NCBI GenBank assembly: GCA_004195335.1 | Contig: SDWK01000576.1 | Coordinates: 1-6,451, forward strand | Reading direction: 5' to 3' | Length of the DNA: 6,451 nucleotides | DNA from: Shewanella sp. | GTDB lineage: Bacteria > Pseudomonadota > Gammaproteobacteria > Enterobacterales > Shewanellaceae | Part shown: piece by piece, positions 1 through 6,260 of the stretch | Position numbering within the stretch: position 1 is the stretch's first letter | Layout of the letters: the number at the start of each line of letters is the position of its first letter | Translations under genes and position numbers: made by a program | Notes under the pieces: generated by a model | The model's input: the letters and a program-made list of their open reading frames with translations, nothing else | The model's database searches: none | What the model was told of the DNA's origin: nothing

Positions 1-177
1 GTTACAGTGCTCGCAGACCTTCAGCGTCTCTTATGGGCCGCTGGCTGCAGGCTGATCACTCTCGGTCTGAATGACCGCTTATCTTCAGGTAGAGCCGTAA
101 CAGAACGATCATCCGGTTTAACCAAGGATGCTCAGATGTTGATCCTGAATGTTGACCGCATTCGCACAACCAAGCAC
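1..177. other. Non-coding stretch 3' of abiEii
   Basis: No gene is supported here. A plus-strand frame is open from the window edge to 198, but it has no ribosome binding site, resembles no family I know, and runs into the 3' end of abiEii. The only structure seen is a small hairpin at 63-77 (CGGTC, loop TGAAT, GACCG). It has no T-tract on either side, so it is at best a weak terminator for the AbiE operon. Confidence 0.5.
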
Positions 178-1095
178 TTACTCAACCTCAAGAATTGAGA
201 CCAGCTTTTCATACGCCAACTTATTCTTATCCTCCGGCATCTTACCCAGATTAATCTGCTTCCACCGTACGGCGGGCAAATCCTCAATCCCGTCTAACCC
301 CAACAATGTCCAATCTGGCGCTTTATTTTTGAAAGACAATAAAAAGCGCCTCTCCTCGTCGGTAAAATCCGCATTAATCAGCTCAATCAAAAATTCCCGT
401 ATGTCTTCCAGCTCGTCTAGGCTGGCCTCTTCCTCGGACATATTGGCAAACTCACCCTCGTAAATCTGCTTTATATCCTTGATGCCGGGTTTTAAGAGTT
501 CGGCGATTGGCCTTGGGTGGCTTATGATATAAACGATCACCGCCTTACGAAGATCGTCTGTGAACGTATCCTTATTCAACAGCAACATCACATCAAACAA
601 ATCCCGAGGATGCTGCCGATCCAGCGCCGCACAGATTTTTCCGGCATACAAATCAGACTGATTGACCACGGCAATTTCAGCATAGCCAAATTCATCTTCT
701 ACCAACTCACAGACACTCATCACTACCGGATCAAATACCGTCCCCCTTAATACGGGCGACAGCTCAACTTTGACCTGGACACTATTGCGCGAAACAACAA
801 GACGAAGCGCATCAACTTTATCCTTGAAAGATTCAACCACTCCGGCATCAGGAAAAGCATTCTTAATGCTCCCACTAATACGGGATAGAGCCTCCCTGAT
901 ATCGGTAAGTGCATCATTTCTGCCTTTCATCGGCAGATAGACCAAATCAATATCAACAGACAATCTCGGTAAGTCCCTGACAAACAGGTTTATCGCCGTG
1001 CCGCCTTTTAACGCAAAACATTCTTCTTCTGCAATAAGAGGCAGAAGCTGGACCAGCAACTGCACCTGTTTGTAGTAAGAGCTATTTCTATCCAT
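178..1095 (-). CDS. abiEii: AbiEii nucleotidyltransferase toxin (type IV TA system)
   Basis: This is the toxin half of an AbiE type IV toxin-antitoxin / abortive-infection pair, 305 residues, a normal length for the family. Seen in the sequence: the family signature LKGGTAINLF at residues 29-38, followed by R44, S46 and the DxD pair D48/D50 (SVDIDL), the metal-binding core of the DNA polymerase beta-like nucleotidyltransferase fold. A further acidic candidate is E111 in VKVEL. A conserved block at 148-169 contains DLYAGK (K153), D159-R160 and RDLFDV (R164, D165, D168). Known for the family: AbiEii enzymes are GTP-binding nucleotidyltransferases acting in the cytoplasm; some relatives modify tRNA 3' ends, and toxicity can stop growth of phage-infected cells. 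The ATG lies inside the last codons of abiEi (8-base overlap) and lacks a clear Shine-Dalgarno sequence, so translational coupling is likely. All motif residues are present, so it is probably active. The exact nucleotide and target cannot be told from sequence. Confidence 0.93.
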   Translation of the reverse strand: MDRNSSYYKQVQLLVQLLPLIAEEECFALKGGTAINLFVRDLPRLSVDIDLVYLPMKGRNDALTDIREALSRISGSIKNAFPDAGVVESFKDKVDALRLVVSRNSVQVKVELSPVLRGTVFDPVVMSVCELVEDEFGYAEIAVVNQSDLYAGKICAALDRQHPRDLFDVMLLLNKDTFTDDLRKAVIVYIISHPRPIAELLKPGIKDIKQIYEGEFANMSEEEASLDELEDIREFLIELINADFTDEERRFLLSFKNKAPDWTLLGLDGIEDLPAVRWKQINLGKMPEDKNKLAYEKLVSILEVE

Positions 1096-1867
1096 GTAAG
1101 TAATCCGGTACTGTTATCTGATATTTCTTATCCAGCTTGCCACCTTTAGCAACCACACGCTTTCCCTTGCCCAGATCGAAATCTTGATAATCCAGTTTTT
1201 TGAGCCAGGAATAACCCTGCCGGTCGGCAAACCAGAAGAACAGCCTTTTCACCTTCACATGACGACAAGAGTTGAGCAACACCTCCAGCTTCCGTGGAGA
1301 AAGGCTGGTGAGGCCCTGCATAAGCTCATCAGCATGCTCAAAACTTACTGTCTTTGGAACATCCATAAGCATTTCAAGGCAGGCCTTTTCAGGGCTAGAG
1401 ATCATCAAAGGCGGCAAATCCTCTCGCCATTGATACTCTTTGACTACCTTCTCTTTTTCCAACAACTCCGCAGGCCATAAAGTCTTCGTACCATGCCACC
1501 GAAATGTGCCCTTATGCTTCAACTTCGCGAGCCAAGCCGGGAGCTTGGCTTCAGAGTACAGATGAACCGTTCTCTCTTTGGAGCTTGATAAATAATGGCC
1601 AAAACCAAGTAGCTCAAGCGCAGTCAATCCGCCTACGTGAACAGGTGTTACTGACATACGTTGAAGCGAACAAACCATGCCCTCCCATGGCACCGACATA
1701 CCAGTACGCATGTAAACGCCTACTGACAGAGCTTCCAGCTTCTTACTCTTAAGGGAATTATCCAGCGTATGGCGATTTACCCCCTCAGCAGACAACCATT
1801 TTTTGGTAGCGATCATGGCATAGGGTAAAAGTACGTCCAGTTGATTTTTGGGCTCCAATCCCGGCAT
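1088..1867 (-). CDS. abiEi: AbiEi antitoxin and transcriptional autorepressor
   Basis: This is the antitoxin of the AbiE pair, 259 residues. The N-terminal part (about 10-60) reads as a winged helix-turn-helix: helices around PYAMIATKKWLSAEGVNRHT, then a basic stretch and a wing-like VYMRTG. The middle and C-terminal parts match the AbiEi C-terminal antitoxin domain, with an LTALELLG helix (81-88), the SSPEKACLEML segment (157-167) and a basic C-terminus (GKGKRVV, then GGKLDKKYQITVP at 242-254) typical of the AbiEi_3 type. Known for the family: AbiEi represses its own promoter through inverted repeats and counteracts AbiEii without a stable complex with it. The start is supported by AAAGG at 1874-1878 on the minus strand, 6 bases upstream of the ATG. 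It is the first gene of a two-gene operon. The repeated operator just upstream (1864-2002) fits autoregulation. Confidence 0.92.
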   Translation of the reverse strand: MPGLEPKNQLDVLLPYAMIATKKWLSAEGVNRHTLDNSLKSKKLEALSVGVYMRTGMSVPWEGMVCSLQRMSVTPVHVGGLTALELLGFGHYLSSSKERTVHLYSEAKLPAWLAKLKHKGTFRWHGTKTLWPAELLEKEKVVKEYQWREDLPPLMISSPEKACLEMLMDVPKTVSFEHADELMQGLTSLSPRKLEVLLNSCRHVKVKRLFFWFADRQGYSWLKKLDYQDFDLGKGKRVVAKGGKLDKKYQITVPDYLHG

Positions 1868-2002
1868 GGTTTACCTTTCGCTTCATATACGGCGAAAAAC
1901 GCCGCATTAATCAATATTATTAAACTAACAGAACGAAGCATGGTTTACAATAGTTTTGTTTTGCGGCAAATATCGCCGCAAAACAGCCCTTGGTTAAACT
2001 AA
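1864..2002 (-). promoter_or_regulatory. Duplicated AbiE operator/promoter region
   Basis: Three blocks occur twice in the same order, each offset by exactly 74 bases (plus-strand reading). GCATGGTTTAC is at 1864-1874 and 1938-1948. A dyad block, CGGCGAAAAACGCCGCA at 1890-1906 and CGGCAAATATCGCCGCA at 1964-1980, matches at 14 of 17. TTAAACTAA is at 1920-1928 and 1994-2002. The 15- and 13-base spacers between blocks are not conserved. The second dyad is the stronger: TGTTTTGCGGC (1957-1967) and GCCGCAAAACA (1975-1985) form perfect 11-bp arms around 7 bases. The first has 5-bp arms (1890-1894 and 1900-1904). AbiEi proteins are known to bind inverted repeats in their promoter, so I infer that these are two operator modules. 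No convincing -35/-10 pair stands out; the AT-rich stretch 1907-1928 is the likeliest place for the -10. Confidence 0.75.
1957..1985. repeat. Perfect 11-bp inverted repeat, probable AbiEi site
   Basis: The arms TGTTTTGCGGC and GCCGCAAAACA are exact reverse complements with a 7-base AAATATC centre. It lies 90-118 bases upstream of the abiEi start and is the distal dyad of the duplicated operator. Binding by AbiEi is inferred from family behaviour and position. Confidence 0.7.
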
Positions 2003-2030
2003 GCTGGTGTTAAGCTCGCGTGCTATGCCA

Positions 2031-2052
2031 TTAGGGCTAGATAAAACCCTAA
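2031..2052 (-). terminator. Weak hairpin after the relaxase remnant
   Basis: TTAGGG (2031-2036) and CCCTAA (2047-2052) pair around a 10-base loop, three bases past the stop of the relaxase remnant on the minus strand. The stem is short and no T-run follows it in the direction of transcription, so a rho-independent terminator is only a possibility. Confidence 0.2.
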
Positions 2053-2055
2053 CCG

Positions 2056-2848
2056 TTAGCGATCCCGGTCCGTACCATGATCACGCTTTCGTGCCCGAAA
2101 CGGGCGTAGCTCCGGTGTGTGCCCTATCTCCACACCTTCGGACGATCCAGAGCCTTTTCCTTCTTTCTCTTTACTCTCCGTCGCGCGGGTAAATTCAGCC
2201 ATTAGGTCTGGTACTGAATCGCCCCTATCCGTACGCGTTTTATCAAAGGCAGCCATAAGATCGGGAGCTTTATCTTTGTTATCTATTTTTGATTTCTCCA
2301 GCCCTGCCACTTTTTCAAGGGAAGGCATTTCGTTGTGATGGCCTCTGGCAATGATGCGCTGCTCACGTTTATGCTCCTTATGCTGCGCTTGAAGTTCGCG
2401 TTTTTCAACTTCGGCTAAATCTTTAACCTGTCGCGATAGCTCCTTTGTTTGAAGCGATATCCTTAATTCCAGAGTTTTATCACCTTGGTGCTGCTTGTCC
2501 TTCAGCGCTTGTTGTTTATGGCGATAGTGCTTAAGACGTTGCGCATCTTGAAAACGATGAATCTTTTTGCGAATGACATCAACGCCGGAGACTCTCCCCA
2601 GAAATTTAGCAAGACCGGTTGGCCTATTGCTGTAACGCTCCAACTTTACAGCTCTTTTATCGGCAAGATATTTTGCGCGTAGCTGATCTCTTACGCATCT
2701 ATGCTGCGCTTGTTGCTCCATCTTTAAAGGCGCGCTGACGATATTGTAGCGCCGCCTTTTCCTGCTTTGAGCCTTGGAACCACCAGGGCTCGGCGGCAGA
2801 TAGCGGCAACTGCTTAACCAGCGTACCCAGAAATTCCGATCCCTTCAT
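2056..2848 (-). pseudogene. Frameshifted C-terminal remnant of a relaxase/mobilization protein
   Basis: Two overlapping minus-strand frames form one broken gene. The first runs from the ATG at 2848 to a TAG at 2699-2701 (49 residues, beginning MKGSEFLGTLVKQLPLSAAE and ending QYRQRAFKDGATSAA). The second runs from 2721 to 2056 (221 residues). Dropping one G in GATGGAG near 2718-2722 joins them as ...FKDEQQAQHR..., about 264 residues. Seen in the protein: the segment RPTGLAKFLGRVSGVDVIRK (33-52 of the second frame), a long charged coiled-coil-like stretch (about 55-125, rich in K, Q, E and R), a repeated PDLMA[AE]F motif (153-159 and 171-177) and a basic, disordered C-terminus. The composition and the GLAKFLGRVSGVD-like block resemble the C-terminal regions of relaxases from plasmids and integrative conjugative elements. 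That assignment is from memory of the family. No histidine triad or catalytic tyrosine domain is present, so it cannot nick DNA. The upstream end is lost at the junction with the IS remnant. Confidence 0.55.
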
Positions 2849-3009
2849 GAAATGTCCGGGCTAAGATCGGACTGAAGCTGCTGTTCCAGGTACTTGATGA
2901 TTGCAGGTATTGCGTCGGGATGCTGCAACCGCTCGAGGAGCAGGTGTCATTGACAGGGGCTGAGCGAGTCGATTGCTATAGCCAGTTGGTTGAAATCGAC
3001 CTGCTTCAT
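2845..3009 (-). pseudogene. IS1595-like transposase N-terminal remnant with in-frame TGA
   Basis: The minus strand has a strong Shine-Dalgarno (GGAGG at 3016-3020, 6 bases from the ATG at 3009). The frame reads MKQVDFNQLAIAIDSLSPCQ, then TGA (2947-2949), then continues HLLLERLQHPDAIPAIIKYL and ends at a TGA at 2845-2847. The pattern of a short helical lead with (S/T)P.QR..L...L..PDA, ending in an IE/LEQ helix, is that of the N-terminus of IS1595-family transposases, where a CPHC zinc-finger segment should follow. CGA (Arg) to TGA is a one-base change that would restore the expected Q-R-H. The CPHC region and the DDE/DDN catalytic domain are absent, so the element is truncated near 2860-2870. 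Family assignment is by pattern only. The 20-residue peptide may still be translated but should have no activity. Confidence 0.55.
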
Positions 3010-3028
3010 TAGAAACCTCCGACAATTT

Positions 3029-3059
3029 CTGGCGTTTCCTATAGTTTAACACCTAAGCC
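3029..3059 (-). mobile_element. Probable IS end upstream of the transposase remnant
   Basis: On the minus strand this reads GGCTTAGGTGTTAAACTATA followed by GGAAACGCC, immediately ahead of the Shine-Dalgarno of the transposase remnant. That is where an IS1595-type terminal inverted repeat is expected. The outer boundary cannot be fixed from this sequence alone, and no target duplication was recognised. Confidence 0.4.
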
Positions 3060-3409
3060 GAACATAGCTGATTACACGCGTGAAGCAGACAACAGCATCA
3101 GGGCGACACGCAAACCCACCCAAAAACGACTCCTTCAATCCACCTAGCGACACAACCACTGATAAAACAACCCTGGTGACGACAACCCGCCGCTAACAAC
3201 CCAACGCCAATAGCTTCCGTTAAGCAGCTGATTTTCTGGCAAAATAATTGAGAACTGCCCCATAGAGAGCAGGGCTGCAGCCCCTGCCCGTCCTATCCAA
3301 AACCGGCATCATTGCCATTTGACATAGGTTTTTATTGCAGGCAGCATCATTTTAATTAAACATTCATTTAAATAAAACCAAGCTGTCTCCTAACAATAAA
3401 AACAAGTCT
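3060..3409. other. Intergenic region, AC-rich, upstream of the PHP gene
   Basis: No gene is supported. From about 3075 to 3210 the plus strand is strikingly rich in A and C. It contains ACAACC four times at 3152, 3167, 3182 and 3196, spaced 15, 15 and 14 bases. A perfect 12-bp palindrome, GGGCTGCAGCCC, is at 3272-3283. From 3345 to 3400 the sequence becomes AT-rich, including the palindromes TTAATTAA and ATTTAAAT, as expected of a promoter-proximal leader for the downstream gene. Confidence 0.5.
3319..3347 (+). promoter_or_regulatory. Possible promoter for the PHP gene
   Basis: A perfect -35 hexamer TTGACA lies at 3319-3324. With 17-base spacing the -10 would be CAGCAT (3342-3347), only three of six matches. 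The AT-rich DNA just after it could supply an alternative -10, so the exact promoter is uncertain. Confidence 0.25.
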
Positions 3410-3424
3410 AAAGGTAGTCACATC

Positions 3425-5698
3425 ATGAGAGAGAAACACCCTAATCCTCTAATTTTTAGTGCTTTTTTGCTGGCTTCTTCGCTCGCCTTATCAATTCCCA
3501 GTCAAGCCGAGGTATCCATTACCCAAGGTAAAACGACTATTCCGGCAGGTAATGCCCTATCCGATAAAGACCTGACCATTAAAAATGAAAAACTGGCGTT
3601 TTCGATTGCTGTAGACTCAGCGCCGCCCTGGGGTGTAGCGCGAGGCTGTATTGTCGATATAGCCAATGTGCTTGCTGACGGCACACTGAGTAATGACCGC
3701 GTTGCTTTCGCCGATTTTATTCCTAATAACTGGTCCAGCTGGCCGACGACATACAAGAATGTCGAGATTATTAAAGACAGCCCCCAACAAGCGATTGTTA
3801 AAGTCACGCGAGACTTTGGTAACGTTGAAATCAGTACCACGTATTCGCTTAAATCAGGTTCGGACCTGATCCATGTAAAAACCACCATGCTTAATCAAGG
3901 CGAAGACCTGACCGATTTGATCTCAGGCTATACCTTGTGGCCGGATGGTGGCTATAAGTTTGCTATCCCGGGCTATGCGGGTGAAGACGCAGCTGAAGTT
4001 ACAAACCCGCTTGCAGATCGCTTTGTCGGTTACGACAAAGACTGGAGTATCGCGTTACACGCGCCCTACTTTACAGAATTTAAGTATAAATCCCGCGATC
4101 TTTATACCAAGCACAGCCTTAAAAAGGCTGAGTCGATCAGCTTCGAAGGCGACTATCAGGTGATGGGCAGCGGTGATATCGCTCCGGTGGTTAAAGCAGA
4201 GATCGAACGCAAGAATCTGCCATCAGGGACCGTTTCCGGTCAGGTAAAAACCAAGGATGGGAAATTGGTTAATGCCCCTGCCGTCGTGGTACTCAAAGAT
4301 GGCCAGCCCTATATCTGGGTCATTGGTCAGCAAGGCCAGTATTCACTGGATCTGCCTGTCGGAAATTATCAGCTGTATGCTGCCGGTCAAGGCTATTCAG
4401 ATAGCAAGAAGCACCCGCTAACGATCAAAGCAAACAGTGCAGTTGAGATCTCATTTGACGATTTGCTTGCTCCGGGCGAGGTCAGCATTAACATCGCCGA
4501 TGCTAATACCCAACAACCCTTGGATGCCAAAATCCAGATTGAACAAGGCAATAAGCCACTAATTGAATTTTTTGGTGCAAAAACCTTCTTCACCGAATTG
4601 GATGCGGTAGGTCAGGCTAGATTCCCACTGGCACCGGGTGATTATCAGTTTAAGATTTCAGCCGGGGGTAACTTCCTGTCAGCCCCGAAACTGGTTGACG
4701 CTACCGTTAAGCCAAATCAAACCACGAAAATCAACAGCTCCATTGAGATTAAGACCTATCCAACCCAGCAAGGCTGGTATGCCGGTGACTTGCACCACCA
4801 CGCCGATGTACTTGAAGGCTCCACCTCTCCAGAGTATCTCGTACGTTCGCAACTGGCAGCGGGACTTAATGTTACCTTTGTCAGTGATCACGATTCCACC
4901 AAAAACCATGTTGCTATAAATGCCTTATCAGAAAAGCGCGGCGTTCCTTTTATCCCTTCCATGGAGATATCACCCTCTTGGGGTCACTTCAACCCATTCC
5001 CACTGAAGATCAACGCAAAGCTATCGATTGATCCGGGTGTTGATGATATCCATAAAGTCCTTGAAGATGCCCGCGATATGGGGGCCGTTGCAATCGCATC
5101 CAATCACCCGTATATCCCTTATGGTTATCTAAGCAGCTTAGAAAAAAACACCGCTCCCGGTGGCTTTAACCCTGGTATTGACCTGATAGAGATAAACTCA
5201 GAAGTTGACTACAAAAAAGCGATTGAAAAAGCCCGCGCTTTTTGGTCACAAGGTTTACCTTACTACTACACGGCGGGGTCTGATACCCATGATGTCTGGA
5301 ACGAAACAAGCGGCCATAACCGAATGTTTGTTTACACAGGTGGCAAGCCTAGCGCCAAAGGCTTCGCTCAGGCGATGAAAAATGGTCGCGCCTATGTATC
5401 TTTCGGTCCGGTTATCTATCCGCAAAACGTGATGTTTGGCGATACCCTGAAATTAGCGGAAAAAAGGCCTCAAAAAATAAGCTTTGAACTGTTATCCGTT
5501 AATGGGCTTAAAGCGGTACAGCTGATCGGCAAAGATGGCGTAATTAAGGAGCTAGTACTCAGCGGCGAACAGAAACGCGTGAGTTTTGATGTACCGCATA
5601 AGAACGGCTGGGTCGCGCTTGTGGTTGAAGACGATAAAGATAACAAAGCTTTTTCCAACCCTATATGGCTAAAGACGGTTGAAAAGTCTGCGTTCTAA
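3425..5698 (+). CDS. Secreted PHP-domain metallohydrolase, CehA/McbA type
   Basis: 757 residues, intact. Residues 1-28 form a Sec signal peptide: basic start, hydrophobic LIFSAFLLASSLALSI, and probable signal-peptidase I cleavage after SQA. Residues about 30-262 are a beta-rich domain containing APPWGVARGCIVD (66-78). Two related beta-sandwich modules like carboxypeptidase regulatory domains follow (about 266-345 and 350-440), with matching GQYSLDLPVGNYQ (304-316) and GQARFPLAPGDYQ (396-408). The catalytic PHP domain covers about 450-665: GDLHHHAD (454-461), SDHD (487-490), E514, GH (520-521), NHP (560-562) and GSDTHD (618-623), all typical metal ligands. A small beta domain ends the protein (about 680-750). 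Known for the family: PHP enzymes hydrolyse phosphoesters using a di- or trinuclear metal site, and CehA/McbA proteins include carbaryl hydrolases; the substrate here is unknown. Location is probably periplasmic. AAAGG at 3410-3414, 10 bases from the ATG, supports the start. It is a single-gene unit ending at a hairpin terminator. Confidence 0.88.
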   Translation: MREKHPNPLIFSAFLLASSLALSIPSQAEVSITQGKTTIPAGNALSDKDLTIKNEKLAFSIAVDSAPPWGVARGCIVDIANVLADGTLSNDRVAFADFIPNNWSSWPTTYKNVEIIKDSPQQAIVKVTRDFGNVEISTTYSLKSGSDLIHVKTTMLNQGEDLTDLISGYTLWPDGGYKFAIPGYAGEDAAEVTNPLADRFVGYDKDWSIALHAPYFTEFKYKSRDLYTKHSLKKAESISFEGDYQVMGSGDIAPVVKAEIERKNLPSGTVSGQVKTKDGKLVNAPAVVVLKDGQPYIWVIGQQGQYSLDLPVGNYQLYAAGQGYSDSKKHPLTIKANSAVEISFDDLLAPGEVSINIADANTQQPLDAKIQIEQGNKPLIEFFGAKTFFTELDAVGQARFPLAPGDYQFKISAGGNFLSAPKLVDATVKPNQTTKINSSIEIKTYPTQQGWYAGDLHHHADVLEGSTSPEYLVRSQLAAGLNVTFVSDHDSTKNHVAINALSEKRGVPFIPSMEISPSWGHFNPFPLKINAKLSIDPGVDDIHKVLEDARDMGAVAIASNHPYIPYGYLSSLEKNTAPGGFNPGIDLIEINSEVDYKKAIEKARAFWSQGLPYYYTAGSDTHDVWNETSGHNRMFVYTGGKPSAKGFAQAMKNGRAYVSFGPVIYPQNVMFGDTLKLAEKRPQKISFELLSVNGLKAVQLIGKDGVIKELVLSGEQKRVSFDVPHKNGWVALVVEDDKDNKAFSNPIWLKTVEKSAF

Positions 5699-5758
5699 TA
5701 TCAATCACCGGTGGATAAGCTGAGTACCTGAACCAGAAATTTCAATAAAGCATCTTTC

Positions 5759-5795
5759 AAAAGCGACCATGATTTATGTCATCGGTCGCTTTAAC
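5759..5795 (+). terminator. Rho-independent-type hairpin, possibly bidirectional
   Basis: AAAGCGACC (5760-5768) pairs perfectly with GGTCGCTTT (5784-5792). The stem extends inward through ATGA (5769-5772) and TCAT (5779-5782), with one bulged C and the loop TTTATG. It begins about 60 bases after the PHP stop codon. The plus-strand T-run is short (TTT), while the minus strand continues TTTTGAAAG, so it may act in both directions. Confidence 0.7.
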
Positions 5796-6099
5796 TATTA
5801 ACCTGGTGGATAAATAGGTTCCATACCGATCTGCCCATCTCCCCCGAAAATCTGCCGCAGTGGCGTGGAACGGCTTGATTTTCAGGGGTACGAATGGGGC
5901 TTCGACCCACCTGCTTACCCACAAACCTCAGCCATGATTGAACCGATCTATTCTCGCGAAAAGATCGCCTGCGGCCAGGCTCCCCACGGTGCTATAGCGT
6001 CTTGTCATTACGGTGTTCAGGAAAATTTGGCAACGGTCATCGCATACATAACCCTACGTGAGCCTGTATTCCTATCGTTCGTTGCTGTGATAGCTGAGG

Positions 6100-6127
6100 A
6101 TCATGGGTAATCAGGTCGACCCATGAT
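6100..6127. repeat. Inverted repeat with 9-bp arms
   Basis: ATCATGGGT (6100-6108) and ACCCATGAT (6119-6127) are exact reverse complements around a 10-base centre (AATCAGGTCG). There is no T-tract next to it and no flanking gene it clearly serves. It could be an operator, a recombination site or an element end; function unknown. Confidence 0.6.
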
Positions 6128-6260
6128 GACGTATCCTCGCGCCTATTAGCCTCAAAAGAGTTCGAAAACTGTCTCTAATCGGTCTTCCCTCGCTACGACC
6201 GGTCAAGTCCGGCAGACTGCTGAAACCGGCCAACATAGTGCAAAAAACGCACATTCATCA

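Noticed and set aside
1..198. Plus-strand open frame of about 65 codons from the left edge
   Set aside because: No ribosome binding site, no recognisable family, and it overlaps the 3' end of abiEii on the opposite strand.
1816..1941. Minus-strand upstream frame starting at the decoy ATG at 1941 (MLRSVSLIILINAAFF...)
   Set aside because: No Shine-Dalgarno, out of frame with abiEi, and the ATG is explained by the repeated operator block. Its hydrophobic content probably reflects AT-rich promoter DNA.
2861..3052. Minus-strand 63-codon frame (MLNYRKRQKLSEV...)
   Set aside because: It is out of frame with the transposase remnant, which has the better Shine-Dalgarno and a recognisable pattern, and it begins inside the IS end.
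3191..3225. Possible integron attC cores (CTAAC...GTTAAGC)
   Set aside because: The two cores are only about 35 bases apart, the first does not match RYYYAAC, and no integrase or cassette is present.
5710..5813. Two TTATCCACC sites (minus strand, 5710-5718 and 5805-5813) resembling DnaA boxes
   Set aside because: Each differs from the consensus at the last base, and there are only two, with no AT-rich unwinding region or replication gene. Chance is likely.
5865..6110. Plus-strand 81-codon frame with a GTG start
   Set aside because: No ribosome binding site, no recognised domain and no conserved context. Not supported as a gene.
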